From the NCBI GenBank assembly GCA_910577035.1, contig CAJTKW010000003.1, positions 57,336 through 74,652 of the forward strand: a stretch of 17,317 nt of DNA, written 5' to 3'. Position numbers and translations under genes: made by a program. Within the stretch, counting starts at the first letter, position 1. Each line of letters starts with the position of its first letter. Source of the stretch: an uncultured Acetatifactor sp. Lineage in GTDB: Bacteria; Bacillota; Clostridia; Lachnospirales; Lachnospiraceae. Below, in pieces: positions 1 to 5,751 of this stretch. The notes beneath the pieces are model-generated. The model was given only the letters and a program-made list of their open reading frames with translations, was not told the DNA's origin and ran no database searches.

Positions 1-1001
1 CGGCTGGTGACATATTTGCCTTCCTGGCCGGCCATGGGCGAGTCGTTTACCATGAACTGCATGGCAATCGTAGGCTCGCTGATCTTCTGAAAGGGGATGG
101 GGGTCACATGGTCGGGAGAGCAGAGGGTATCGCCGATATGGATGTCGGCGATGCCGGAGATGGCGACAATGGAACCGATGCCTGCCTCTTTTACCTCCAC
201 CTTGTTGAGGCCGTCAAATTCATAGAGCTTGCTGACCTTTACCTTCACCTGCTTGTCCGGCTCGTGATGGTTGCAGATGACCACCTCCTGATTGACCCGG
301 ATAGAGCCGTTGTCCACCTTACCTACGCCGATACGGCCCACATACTCGTTGTAGTCAATGGTGCTGACCAGTACCTGGGTTCCTGCCTCGGGGTCGCCCT
401 CGGGAGCCGGAATATAATTCAGGATCGTCTCAAACAAGGGCTCCATGCTGGTGCCGGGCTGCTCCGCTTCCATGGAGGCCACACCGGTCTTTGCGGAGGC
501 AAAGACAAAGGGGCAGTCCAGCTGCGCATCGTCTGCATCCAGCTCCAGAAACAGCTCCAGGATTTCCTCCACCACCTCGTCGGGCCTGGCCTCGGGACGG
601 TCTATCTTGTTGACACAGACCACAACGGGCAGCTTCAGCTCCAGAGCCTTCCGCAGCACGAATTTTGTCTGGGGCATGGCTCCCTCAAAGGCATCCACCA
701 CAAGGATAACGCCGTTTACCATCTTCAGCACACGCTCCACCTCTCCGCCGAAGTCTGCGTGGCCGGGCGTATCGATAATGTTGATCTTGGTATTCTTATA
801 CATGACGGCGGTATTCTTGGACAGGATGGTGATGCCCCGTTCCCGCTCTATGTCGTTGGAATCCATCACCCGCTCCGCAACCTCCTGGCCCTCGCGGAAT
901 ACGCCGCTCTGCTTTAACAGTTCGTCCACCAGGGTGGTTTTGCCGTGGTCAACATGAGCTATGATCGCCACATTTCTTACATCTTCTCGTTTTTGTTTCA
1001 T
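1..1001 (-). CDS. typA: Translational GTPase TypA/BipA, N-terminal part (3' end outside window)
   Basis: Ribosome-associated GTPase of the EF-G/LepA-like class, known for roles in ribosome assembly and stress adaptation. About 333 codons are present; the family is usually a little over 600 residues, so the C-terminal half lies beyond base 1. The protein starts MKQKREDVRNVAIIAHVDHG and shows all G motifs: G1 AHVDHGKTT, G2 region ERERGITI, G3 DTPGHADF, G4 NKIDRP and G5 SAKTG, followed by the beta-barrel domain II (around IDYNEYVGRIGVGKV). The start is the ATG at 1001-999, with AGAGG about six bases upstream. It is divergent from the SSB-like gene and has its own candidate promoter at 1058-1086. 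The long plus-strand open frames over this region are shadows. The motif set is diagnostic; TypA is preferred over LepA because of the NVAIIAHVDHGKTTLVDELL start and the overall motif spacing. Confidence 0.96.
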   Translation of the reverse strand, partial: MKQKREDVRNVAIIAHVDHGKTTLVDELLKQSGVFREGQEVAERVMDSNDIERERGITILSKNTAVMYKNTKINIIDTPGHADFGGEVERVLKMVNGVILVVDAFEGAMPQTKFVLRKALELKLPVVVCVNKIDRPEARPDEVVEEILELFLELDADDAQLDCPFVFASAKTGVASMEAEQPGTSMEPLFETILNYIPAPEGDPEAGTQVLVSTIDYNEYVGRIGVGKVDNGSIRVNQEVVICNHHEPDKQVKVKVSKLYEFDGLNKVEVKEAGIGSIVAISGIADIHIGDTLCSPDHVTPIPFQKISEPTIAMQFMVNDSPMAGQEGKYVTS

Positions 1002-1282
1002 ATTCAGCCTCTTTTGATTTTCAATATTGGTATGCCTCTCAACTTTCAAACCGTAACAGTATAGCACTTTTGAAGGCGCGGCGCAAGTACCTGCGCAGAA
1101 GACGTCAGGGACTGTGCCGCCGTAAAATTCGAAAAAAAGATCGGAATAGCGCAAAAAAACGCGACGGAAAAAGGTACTAAAAGTTTCCAGTTTATTGTAT
1201 AAATAGTAGTATCCACTGAAGGGTCCAAAGCCCTGGGGCGGTGTTACCGGAAAAAGTCTTGAAGTAAGAAGGGAGAACAAAA
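1002..1282. other. Divergent intergenic region between typA and the SSB-like gene
   Basis: No credible gene is seen in these 281 bases. The typA promoter occupies 1058-1086. On the plus strand, TTTCCA (about 1184) followed 17 bases later by TAGTAT (about 1207), or the nearby TATAAA, could be a weak promoter for the SSB-like gene, but neither is convincing. A short AGGG/CCCT hairpin follows near 1220-1235. Confidence 0.5.
1058..1086 (-). promoter_or_regulatory. Candidate sigma-A promoter for typA
   Basis: On the minus strand TTGCGC (1086-1081) is followed after exactly 17 bases by TATACT (1063-1058). The -10 matches the consensus in five of six positions and the -35 in three, so strength is uncertain. 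Transcription would start around 1050, giving a leader of roughly 50 bases before the typA ATG. Confidence 0.5.
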
Positions 1283-1918
1283 ATGACAGATAAGGTAATT
1301 GAAAACAATCAGGTAACGGTGATGGGGGAGATCGTCAGTGGTTTCTCGTACAGCCACGAAATCTACGGAGAAGGATTTTACATGATGGATGTCAGGTGCA
1401 AGCGGCTCAGTGAAAGCTTTGACATTATACCGGTCATGGTTTCCGAGCGGCTGATGGATGTGACGGCGGATTATGTGGGTGAGCTGATCTGCATCACCGG
1501 CCAGTTCCGCTCTTATAACCGCCATGAGGAGCGCAAGAACCGACTGGTGCTTTCCGTGTTTGCCAGGGAGGTAAGCTTCATTGAAGAGATGGAGGAAAGC
1601 TCAAAGACAAATCAGATCTTTTTGGACGGCTTTATCTGTAAGGAGCCTATTTATCGCAAGACACCGCTGGGAAGAGAGATTGCCGACCTGCTTCTTGCCG
1701 TGAACAGGCCTTACGGGAAGTCTGATTATATCCCCTGTATCTGCTGGGGAAGAAATGCCCGCTACGCCAGCAGCTTCAGCGTAGGGGAACGGTGCGCGGT
1801 ATGGGGCAGGATCCAGAGCCGCGAGTACATGAAAAAGCTGGACGAGGAAAATGTGGAGAGAAGGGTGGCGTTTGAGGTCTCTGTAAGCAAGCTGGAGCGT
1901 CTGGAGGAAGAAAGCTGA
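1283..1918 (+). CDS. Tandem OB-fold single-stranded DNA-binding-like protein
   Basis: A 211-residue protein that appears to hold two OB folds. The second half (about residues 107-205) has the SSB pattern: a strand beginning NQIFLDGFICKEPIYR, a TPLGREIADLLLAVNRP segment, DYIPCICWGRNAR, then a GERCAVWGRIQSREY strand. The first half (about residues 8-100) repeats this arrangement more loosely, with VTVMGEIVSGF, an IPVMVSERL segment where SSB has its W-G region, and GELICITGQFRSYNRHEE. Chromosomal SSB has one OB fold and an acidic DDDIPF-type tail; this protein has no such tail. The start ATG follows a purine-rich AAGGGAGAAC. Binding of single-stranded DNA is inferred from the fold; it could instead serve a primosome or repair role. 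No partner is evident, since the next gene has its own promoter. Confidence 0.75.
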   Translation: MTDKVIENNQVTVMGEIVSGFSYSHEIYGEGFYMMDVRCKRLSESFDIIPVMVSERLMDVTADYVGELICITGQFRSYNRHEERKNRLVLSVFAREVSFIEEMEESSKTNQIFLDGFICKEPIYRKTPLGREIADLLLAVNRPYGKSDYIPCICWGRNARYASSFSVGERCAVWGRIQSREYMKKLDEENVERRVAFEVSVSKLERLEEES

Positions 1919-1926
1919 TACAGTAT

Positions 1927-1955
1927 TTGCCAAAATAGGAGAAATGTGATATATT
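1927..1955 (+). promoter_or_regulatory. Candidate sigma-A promoter for the corrinoid adenosyltransferase gene
   Basis: TTGCCA (1927-1932), a 17-base spacer and TATATT (1950-1955) lie just after the SSB-like gene. A start near 1962 gives a leader of about 100 bases containing a small GCAG/CTGC hairpin near 2000. No B12-box or cobalamin-riboswitch core was recognised in that leader. Confidence 0.6.
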
Positions 1956-2059
1956 GTGTTTGTCGCTATGGCTCACGGGCGGCCGGGCAGGTGTGAGGCA
2001 GATGTCTGCGTGATGGGGTTAAGGTGCATTTGTGGGTCAAACAAGCATGGAGGTCTGTT

Positions 2060-2554
2060 ATGGCAAAGGGGCTGATATTTATATACACCGGGGACGGAAG
2101 AGGAAAGTCTCCTGCAGCAATCGGGAGGGCAGTTCAGGCCGCGGTGGAAGGAAAGCATGTCGTACTGATCCAGTTTCTCAAGGGAAAGAGCCAGGAAAAT
2201 TCGGACTTTTTAAGAAAAATGGAGCCGGAGATCAAGCTTTTCCGCTTTGAGAAGGCCGAAGAAAACTTTGAGGACCTTTCTGAAGAGCGCAAGGCGGAGG
2301 AAATCGGCAATATCCGCAACGGTATGAATTATGCCCGCAAGGTGCTGGCCACAGGCGAATGTGATCTGCTGATTCTGGACGAGGTGCTGGGGCTGGTGGA
2401 GAAGAAAATCGTGTCTGTGGAGGATGTAAAGAACCTCCTGGAGTGTCGGGGGGATACCAATATTATTCTCACGGGGATCAGGCTCAGTGACGAAATCTGT
2501 GCACTGGCAGACGAGGTCTCCAGAATCGAGACGGTTCCGGTGGTAAAGTCTTGA
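2060..2554 (+). CDS. Short ATP:corrinoid adenosyltransferase (BtuR/CobA/CobO family)
   Basis: This family transfers the adenosyl group of ATP to cob(I)alamin or cob(I)yrinate diamide to make adenosyl-B12. The 164-residue protein starts MAKGLIFIYTGDGRGKSPAA, with the P-loop at residues 11-17 (GDGRGKS; the family norm is GNGKGKT-T). LLILDEVLGLVEKKIVSVEDV matches the family's DELxxxxxxxxLxxEEV region, and NIILTGIRLSDEICALADEVSRI matches its xITGR...LADxVSE region. It is shorter than the roughly 200-residue enterobacterial BtuR: it stops right after the VSRIETV strand and lacks the usual C-terminal KHAFDAGIKA-GIDY tail. The ATG at 2060 is chosen because GGAGG (2049-2053) sits six bases upstream; an in-frame ATG at 2024 has no such site. 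The family assignment is good, but activity with the altered P-loop and missing tail is inferred. Confidence 0.85.
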   Translation: MAKGLIFIYTGDGRGKSPAAIGRAVQAAVEGKHVVLIQFLKGKSQENSDFLRKMEPEIKLFRFEKAEENFEDLSEERKAEEIGNIRNGMNYARKVLATGECDLLILDEVLGLVEKKIVSVEDVKNLLECRGDTNIILTGIRLSDEICALADEVSRIETVPVVKS

Positions 2555-2579
2555 CATTGTTATAAGAAAATGATATGAT
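2551..2579 (+). promoter_or_regulatory. Strong sigma-A promoter of the dapA-dapB operon
   Basis: A perfect TTGACA (2551-2556), a 17-base spacer and TATGAT (2574-2579) make this the best promoter match in the window. The -35 box physically overlaps the TGA stop (2552-2554) of the upstream adenosyltransferase gene. The transcript would begin near 2586, a few bases before the lysine aptamer. Confidence 0.85.
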
Positions 2580-2595
2580 TCATATAATTTATAAG

Positions 2596-2770
2596 GAAAG
2601 ATAGAGGTTGCGCCTTTCAAAAGTACCCGGATTGATGCGGCAGGAGCAGGGGAGAGACGGGAAAAGGGGAAGACGCCGAAAGAGGAGACGGCCTGCAGAT
2701 CGATTCTTGGGCATACAGTGAATAACTGTATGACTGTCATCCGGGTATTTGGATGGTGCGCTATCGGTAA
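2596..2770 (+). promoter_or_regulatory. Lysine riboswitch (L box) aptamer
   Basis: The leader of dapA carries the L-box features. P1 is closed by GATAG (2600-2604) with CTATC (2761-2765). The conserved AGAGGTTGCGC and AAAGTA segments lie just inside the 5' side. The central AGAGACGGGAAAAGGGGAAG and GCCGAAAGAGGAGACGGC segments follow, then a CATACAGT-loop-ACTGTATGACTGTCAT helix, and the element closes with GGTGCGCTATC. L boxes bind lysine and are found before lysine biosynthesis and transport genes, which fits dapA and dapB directly downstream. High lysine would stabilise P1 and allow the following terminator to form. Identification rests on conserved core segments and context, not on a covariance-model score. 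Confidence 0.92.
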
Positions 2771-2790
2771 CGTATCGAAAGATATCTGAT

Positions 2791-2817
2791 CGCCGGCGCA
2801 TAAAGCGCCGGCGTTTT
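2791..2817 (+). terminator. Riboswitch-controlled intrinsic terminator before dapA
   Basis: A perfect 9-bp stem, CGCCGGCGC (2791-2799) with GCGCCGGCG (2805-2813), loop ATAAA, is followed by TTTT. It sits about 25 bases after aptamer P1. TGCGC (2757-2761), part of the 3' strand of the P1 region, is complementary to GCGCA (2796-2800) of the terminator arm and could start an antiterminator around a small TATC-GAAA-GATA hairpin (2773-2784). This gives a plausible lysine-dependent on/off switch by transcription attenuation. Confidence 0.9.
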
Positions 2818-2965
2818 CCGCGTAGAAGCAGAGCAACGCGGACGAAGAAGGAGAAACCTTTCGAGCCTGCTTATGCGCGGCCATTCCCGGCATCTCATGG
2901 GTGGTGTGAAAAGAGCAGCCGTGAAATCTTTGGCTGACAGATGAAAATAAGGAGGAATTGAAGAC
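2818..2965 (+). other. Leader between the riboswitch terminator and dapA
   Basis: About 150 bases of untranslated leader that is transcribed only when the terminator is not formed. A 23-codon frame (2873-2944) lacks a ribosome binding site and is not called. The dapA Shine-Dalgarno GGAGG lies at 2951-2955. Nothing else is recognised. Confidence 0.6.
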
Positions 2966-3856
2966 ATGGCGATTTTTAAAGGGGCGGGCGTGGCCATCGT
3001 AACTCCCATGCTCGAGGACGGGGCAGTGGATTACGGGCAGTTTCAGAAATTAATTGAGTTCCAGATCGAAAACGGGACGGATGCCATCATCGTGTGCGGC
3101 ACCACGGGGGAATCTTCCACTTTGACCCACGAGGAGCATCTGGATGTGATTCGGTTCTGTGCCGAGAAGGTTGGCGGGAGGGTGCCGGTGATCGCAGGAA
3201 CCGGCTCGAATTGTACGGATACGGCGGTTTATCTTTCACAGGAGGCGGAGAAAGCAGGAGTGGACGGACTGCTGCTGGTGAGCCCGTATTATAATAAGGC
3301 GACACAGAACGGTCTGTATGCCCATTTCAAGACAGTGGCGGATGCCGTGAACATACCGTGCCTGCTGTACAATGTCCCCGGCAGGACCGGCTGTAATATC
3401 CTTCCGGAAACGGTGGTAAGGCTGTGCAGGGAAGTATCGAATATAGTCGGCGTGAAGGAGGCCAGCTCGGATATTAAGCAGATTGCGTGGCTGGCGGCCC
3501 TTGGGGACGGGGGTGTGGATATTTATTCCGGCAATGACCACGAGATTGTCCCGATCATGTCCCTGGGCGGCCTGGGGGTTATCTCCGTGCTTTCCAATAT
3601 TGCGCCGGCCCAGACTCATGAAATCTGCCGGACCTATCTGGAAGGTAATGTGAAGGAGAGCACCCGCCTGCAGCTGAAGGCACTGGAGCTGTGCAACGCC
3701 CTTTTCTGTGAAGTGAATCCGATTCCCGTTAAGAAGGCCCTGAATATGATGGGGATGGGGACGGGGCATCTGAGAATGCCTCTGACGGAGATGGAGCCTG
3801 CAAACGTAGAACGTCTGAGAAAGGCCATGATAAATTACGGCTTGATTGGAGGATGA
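2966..3856 (+). CDS. dapA: 4-hydroxy-tetrahydrodipicolinate synthase
   Basis: Condenses pyruvate with aspartate-4-semialdehyde, the first committed step of the diaminopimelate/lysine pathway in the cytoplasm. It is 296 residues, the normal DapA length, forming one TIM barrel. GTTGESSTL (T46, T47) corresponds to the hydroxyl relay threonines, and YYNKATQNGLYAHF is the tyrosine loop at the tetramer interface. YNVPGRTGCNI carries the catalytic Tyr135, GVKEASSD holds the Schiff-base Lys164, and YSGND follows. The ATG at 2966 has GGAGG at 2951-2955, and the next gene follows two bases after the stop, so dapA and dapB form one operon. Control is by the lysine riboswitch upstream; bacterial DapA may also be feedback-inhibited by lysine, which cannot be judged here. 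Confidence 0.97.
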   Translation: MAIFKGAGVAIVTPMLEDGAVDYGQFQKLIEFQIENGTDAIIVCGTTGESSTLTHEEHLDVIRFCAEKVGGRVPVIAGTGSNCTDTAVYLSQEAEKAGVDGLLLVSPYYNKATQNGLYAHFKTVADAVNIPCLLYNVPGRTGCNILPETVVRLCREVSNIVGVKEASSDIKQIAWLAALGDGGVDIYSGNDHEIVPIMSLGGLGVISVLSNIAPAQTHEICRTYLEGNVKESTRLQLKALELCNALFCEVNPIPVKKALNMMGMGTGHLRMPLTEMEPANVERLRKAMINYGLIGG

Positions 3857-3858
3857 GT

Positions 3859-4626
3859 ATGACAAGAATTATCATGAGGGGCTGTAACGGTAAAATGGGG
3901 CAGACCATCAGCGCATTGGCGGCGGAAGATCAGGAAGTGGAGATTGCCGCCGGGATTGACCTGTGGGACGACGGGCACAATCCGTATCCTGTGTTTGAAA
4001 CCCTGGAGCTCTGTGACGTGGAGGCGGACTGTATCATAGATTTTTCCCAGGCGGCAAGGGTGGAAGAACTGCTGGATTACTGCTGCAGGGAAAAGATGCC
4101 CTGCGTGCTCTGTACTACCGGCCTCAGTGAGGCACAGCTGCAAAAGGTGGAGGAGACATCAAAAGAAACGGCGATTCTGCGGTCTGCCAATATGTCTCTG
4201 GGTATTAACCTGCTGCTGCAGCTTATCAAAAAAGCGGCGAATGTGCTGGCACCTGCAGGGTTTGATATTGAAATTGTGGAAAAGCACCATAAGCTTAAGC
4301 TGGATGCTCCCAGCGGAACGGCCCTTGCTCTGGCGGATTCCGTCAATGAGGAGCTGGGCGGCGGATATGAATATGTTTTTGACAGGAGCGCAAGGCGGGA
4401 GAAGCGTCCCCGGAAGGAAATCGGCATCAGTGCCGTGCGGGGGGGCACCATCGTGGGTGACCATGACGTCATATTTGCCGGAGCCGACGAGGTGGTAACT
4501 TTTTCCCATACAGCGTACTCCAAGGGGGTCTTCGGCAAGGGAGCGCTTCAGGCGGCAAAGTTTCTTGCCGGAAGGCCTGCAGGGATGTATGATATGAGCA
4601 ATGTGATAGAGGCAGTCCTGTCCTGA
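3859..4626 (+). CDS. dapB: 4-hydroxy-tetrahydrodipicolinate reductase
   Basis: NAD(P)H-dependent reductase acting on the DapA product. From the ATG at 3859 it is 255 residues. The N-terminal Rossmann motif GCNGKMG is at residues 8-14, and the catalytic stretch EKHHKLKLDAPSGTA contains His143, His144 and Lys147 followed by the substrate-binding PSGT. The C-terminal domain has GDHDVIFAGADEVVTFSHTA and FGKGALQAAKFLAG. The start at 3859 is preferred because GGAGG (3848-3852) then lies six bases upstream; the alternative ATG at 3853 overlaps the dapA stop and touches the Shine-Dalgarno site. Co-transcription and probable translational coupling with dapA are inferred from the two-base gap. Confidence 0.97.
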   Translation: MTRIIMRGCNGKMGQTISALAAEDQEVEIAAGIDLWDDGHNPYPVFETLELCDVEADCIIDFSQAARVEELLDYCCREKMPCVLCTTGLSEAQLQKVEETSKETAILRSANMSLGINLLLQLIKKAANVLAPAGFDIEIVEKHHKLKLDAPSGTALALADSVNEELGGGYEYVFDRSARREKRPRKEIGISAVRGGTIVGDHDVIFAGADEVVTFSHTAYSKGVFGKGALQAAKFLAGRPAGMYDMSNVIEAVLS

Positions 4627-4637
4627 GGACTGCCTTT
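4610..4637 (+). terminator. Terminator-like hairpin overlapping the dapB stop codon
   Basis: A perfect 9-bp stem AGGCAGTCC (4610-4618) with GGACTGCCT (4627-4635) encloses an 8-base loop whose last three bases are the dapB TGA. Only a short TTT run follows, so termination may be moderate. It lies in the 30-base gap between convergent genes. On the minus strand the hairpin is followed by CTATC, not a T run, so it is unlikely to serve the lipoprotein gene well. Confidence 0.65.
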
Positions 4638-4656
4638 ACCGCATTTTGATGTCAGT

Positions 4657-5565
4657 TTAACGATTCAGAGTCGTGCCGCCAACGCCGAAGGTACTGCCGC
4701 CGCCGTAGCTGCCACCGCTCATGCTGCCGGAGGTACCGTTGCCGTACATGCCGCTGATTCCGGTATTGCTGCCGGTGCTTCCGCTGCCGTTCATATTGCC
4801 CGCAGTACCGGAATTATCCGTATTGACGGTAGAGCCGGATGTGCCGGTGCTGCTGCCGTTACCTGCAGAGTTAGACCTGCTGGGGCTGGCAGAGCTGCCT
4901 GTGCCTGTGCTGCCTGCAGAGTTAGACCTGCTGGGGCTGGCAGAGCTGCCTGTACCTGTGCTGCCTGCAGAGTTAGTCCTGTTGGGGCTGGCAGAGCTGG
5001 ATGTGCTGCTGCCGTTACCTGCAGAGTTAGTCCTGTTGGGGTTGGCAGAGCTGGATGTGCTGCTGCCGCTGCCTGCAGAGTTTGATCTGTTGGGGTTGGT
5101 GGTGTTGCTCATGCTGCCGGTACTGCCGGATCTGCCGGCATTGTTCATGGTGCCGTTGTTTGTACCGTTTACACCGGTGTTGCTGCCCGTGTTGTCTGTT
5201 CCGCTGCCGGTAATGGTATTGGTAATGTCGTCAAGGACATTGCCGGCATTTTCCAGCAGGGAGTCATCGCTGCCTGAGGAATTGCTGCCCTCTGTAACGG
5301 AATTGTTATAATTGCCGTTGTTATTTGCGGTTCCGCTGCCGGAATTACCGCCGTTTACATTGCCGGCGCTGTTGACATTGCCGCCGGTACCCGTGCTGCC
5401 GGTACCCGTGCCGCCTGTGCCTGTGGAGGCTCCGTTTCCGACCATGCTGCCGGAGTTATTGTCCTTGCCGTCCTCTGTACAGGCTGTAGCCAAACACACG
5501 AAGGACAGCACCAGGCTCAGCGCAAGCATTTTTTTTGCGCCTGCCAATCGCTTATAATTTTTCAT
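4657..5565 (-). CDS. Repeat-rich Ser/Gly/Asn/Thr secreted lipoprotein
   Basis: A 302-residue protein of no recognised family. It begins MKNYKRLAGAKKMLALSLVL, a positively charged start and hydrophobic stretch ending in LATAC, so Cys29 is the probable lipid-modified residue (lipobox with Ala rather than Leu at -3). Everything after is low complexity and very poor in hydrophobic residues: TGTGG-type blocks, N/G/S runs, and five near-identical units of 17-18 residues of the form SP(N/S)R(S/T)NSAG plus a Ser/Gly/Thr spacer. The C-terminus is richer in Gly and Tyr (GGSYGGGSTFGVGGTTLNR). The start at 5565 follows GGAGGAG; the much longer open frame reaching 6399 has no such site and overlaps hisA. 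It is probably a disordered, cell-surface linker or matrix protein. The function is unknown. Confidence 0.8.
   Translation of the reverse strand: MKNYKRLAGAKKMLALSLVLSFVCLATACTEDGKDNNSGSMVGNGASTGTGGTGTGSTGTGGNVNSAGNVNGGNSGSGTANNNGNYNNSVTEGSNSSGSDDSLLENAGNVLDDITNTITGSGTDNTGSNTGVNGTNNGTMNNAGRSGSTGSMSNTTNPNRSNSAGSGSSTSSSANPNRTNSAGNGSSTSSSASPNRTNSAGSTGTGSSASPSRSNSAGSTGTGSSASPSRSNSAGNGSSTGTSGSTVNTDNSGTAGNMNGSGSTGSNTGISGMYGNGTSGSMSGGSYGGGSTFGVGGTTLNR
4863..5108 (-). repeat. In-frame tandem repeats, five units of 51-54 bp, within the lipoprotein gene
   Basis: CTGCAGAGTT recurs, with one late variant, at 4863, 4914, 4965, 5019 and 5073, giving periods of 51, 51, 54 and 54 bases. The two units at 4863 and 4914 differ at only a few positions, suggesting recent duplication. 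Every period is a multiple of three, so copy-number change would preserve the reading frame. Confidence 0.9.
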
Positions 5566-5751
5566 AGTCTCCTCCGTTCTGAAAAAAGAAATATAAGATA
5601 AGCTGCAAAATCTGCCGCCCCGCCATAAAAGGTGCAGCGACGGATTTGCGAATATTATGTGGAGGAAACGACAAAAATATTCATAAAAAAACAAAAGGAA
5701 AGGACCTGGCAAAGGCGGTTTCTGTCTTTGCGGAGGGGAATCAGGAGAATC
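5566..5751. other. Divergent intergenic region, lipoprotein gene and hisA
   Basis: An A/T-rich core and no confident promoter in either direction. A GCAAAG/CTTTGC inverted repeat at about 5710-5730 lies in the hisA leader. AGGAG at 5743-5747 is the hisA ribosome binding site. On the minus strand, CTCC-complementary bases at 5571-5577 are the ribosome binding site of the lipoprotein gene. Confidence 0.5.

Noticed and set aside
108..957. Long plus-strand open frames (269 and 170 codons) at the left end
   Set aside because: They are antisense to the clear TypA GTPase motifs on the minus strand and show no family signal or ribosome binding site.
1962..2059. Cobalamin riboswitch before the corrinoid adenosyltransferase
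   Set aside because: The leader is only about 100 bases and has no B12 box or conserved core; only a small hairpin is present.
2873..2944. Possible 23-codon leader peptide between the lysine terminator and dapA
   Set aside because: No Shine-Dalgarno sequence precedes it and it contains no run of lysine codons; control is already explained by the riboswitch.
4721..5557. Plus-strand Leu/Pro/Val-rich frames opposite the repeat lipoprotein
   Set aside because: Their repeats are the complement of the lipoprotein repeats, and there is no start signal; the minus strand has the coherent lipoprotein start.
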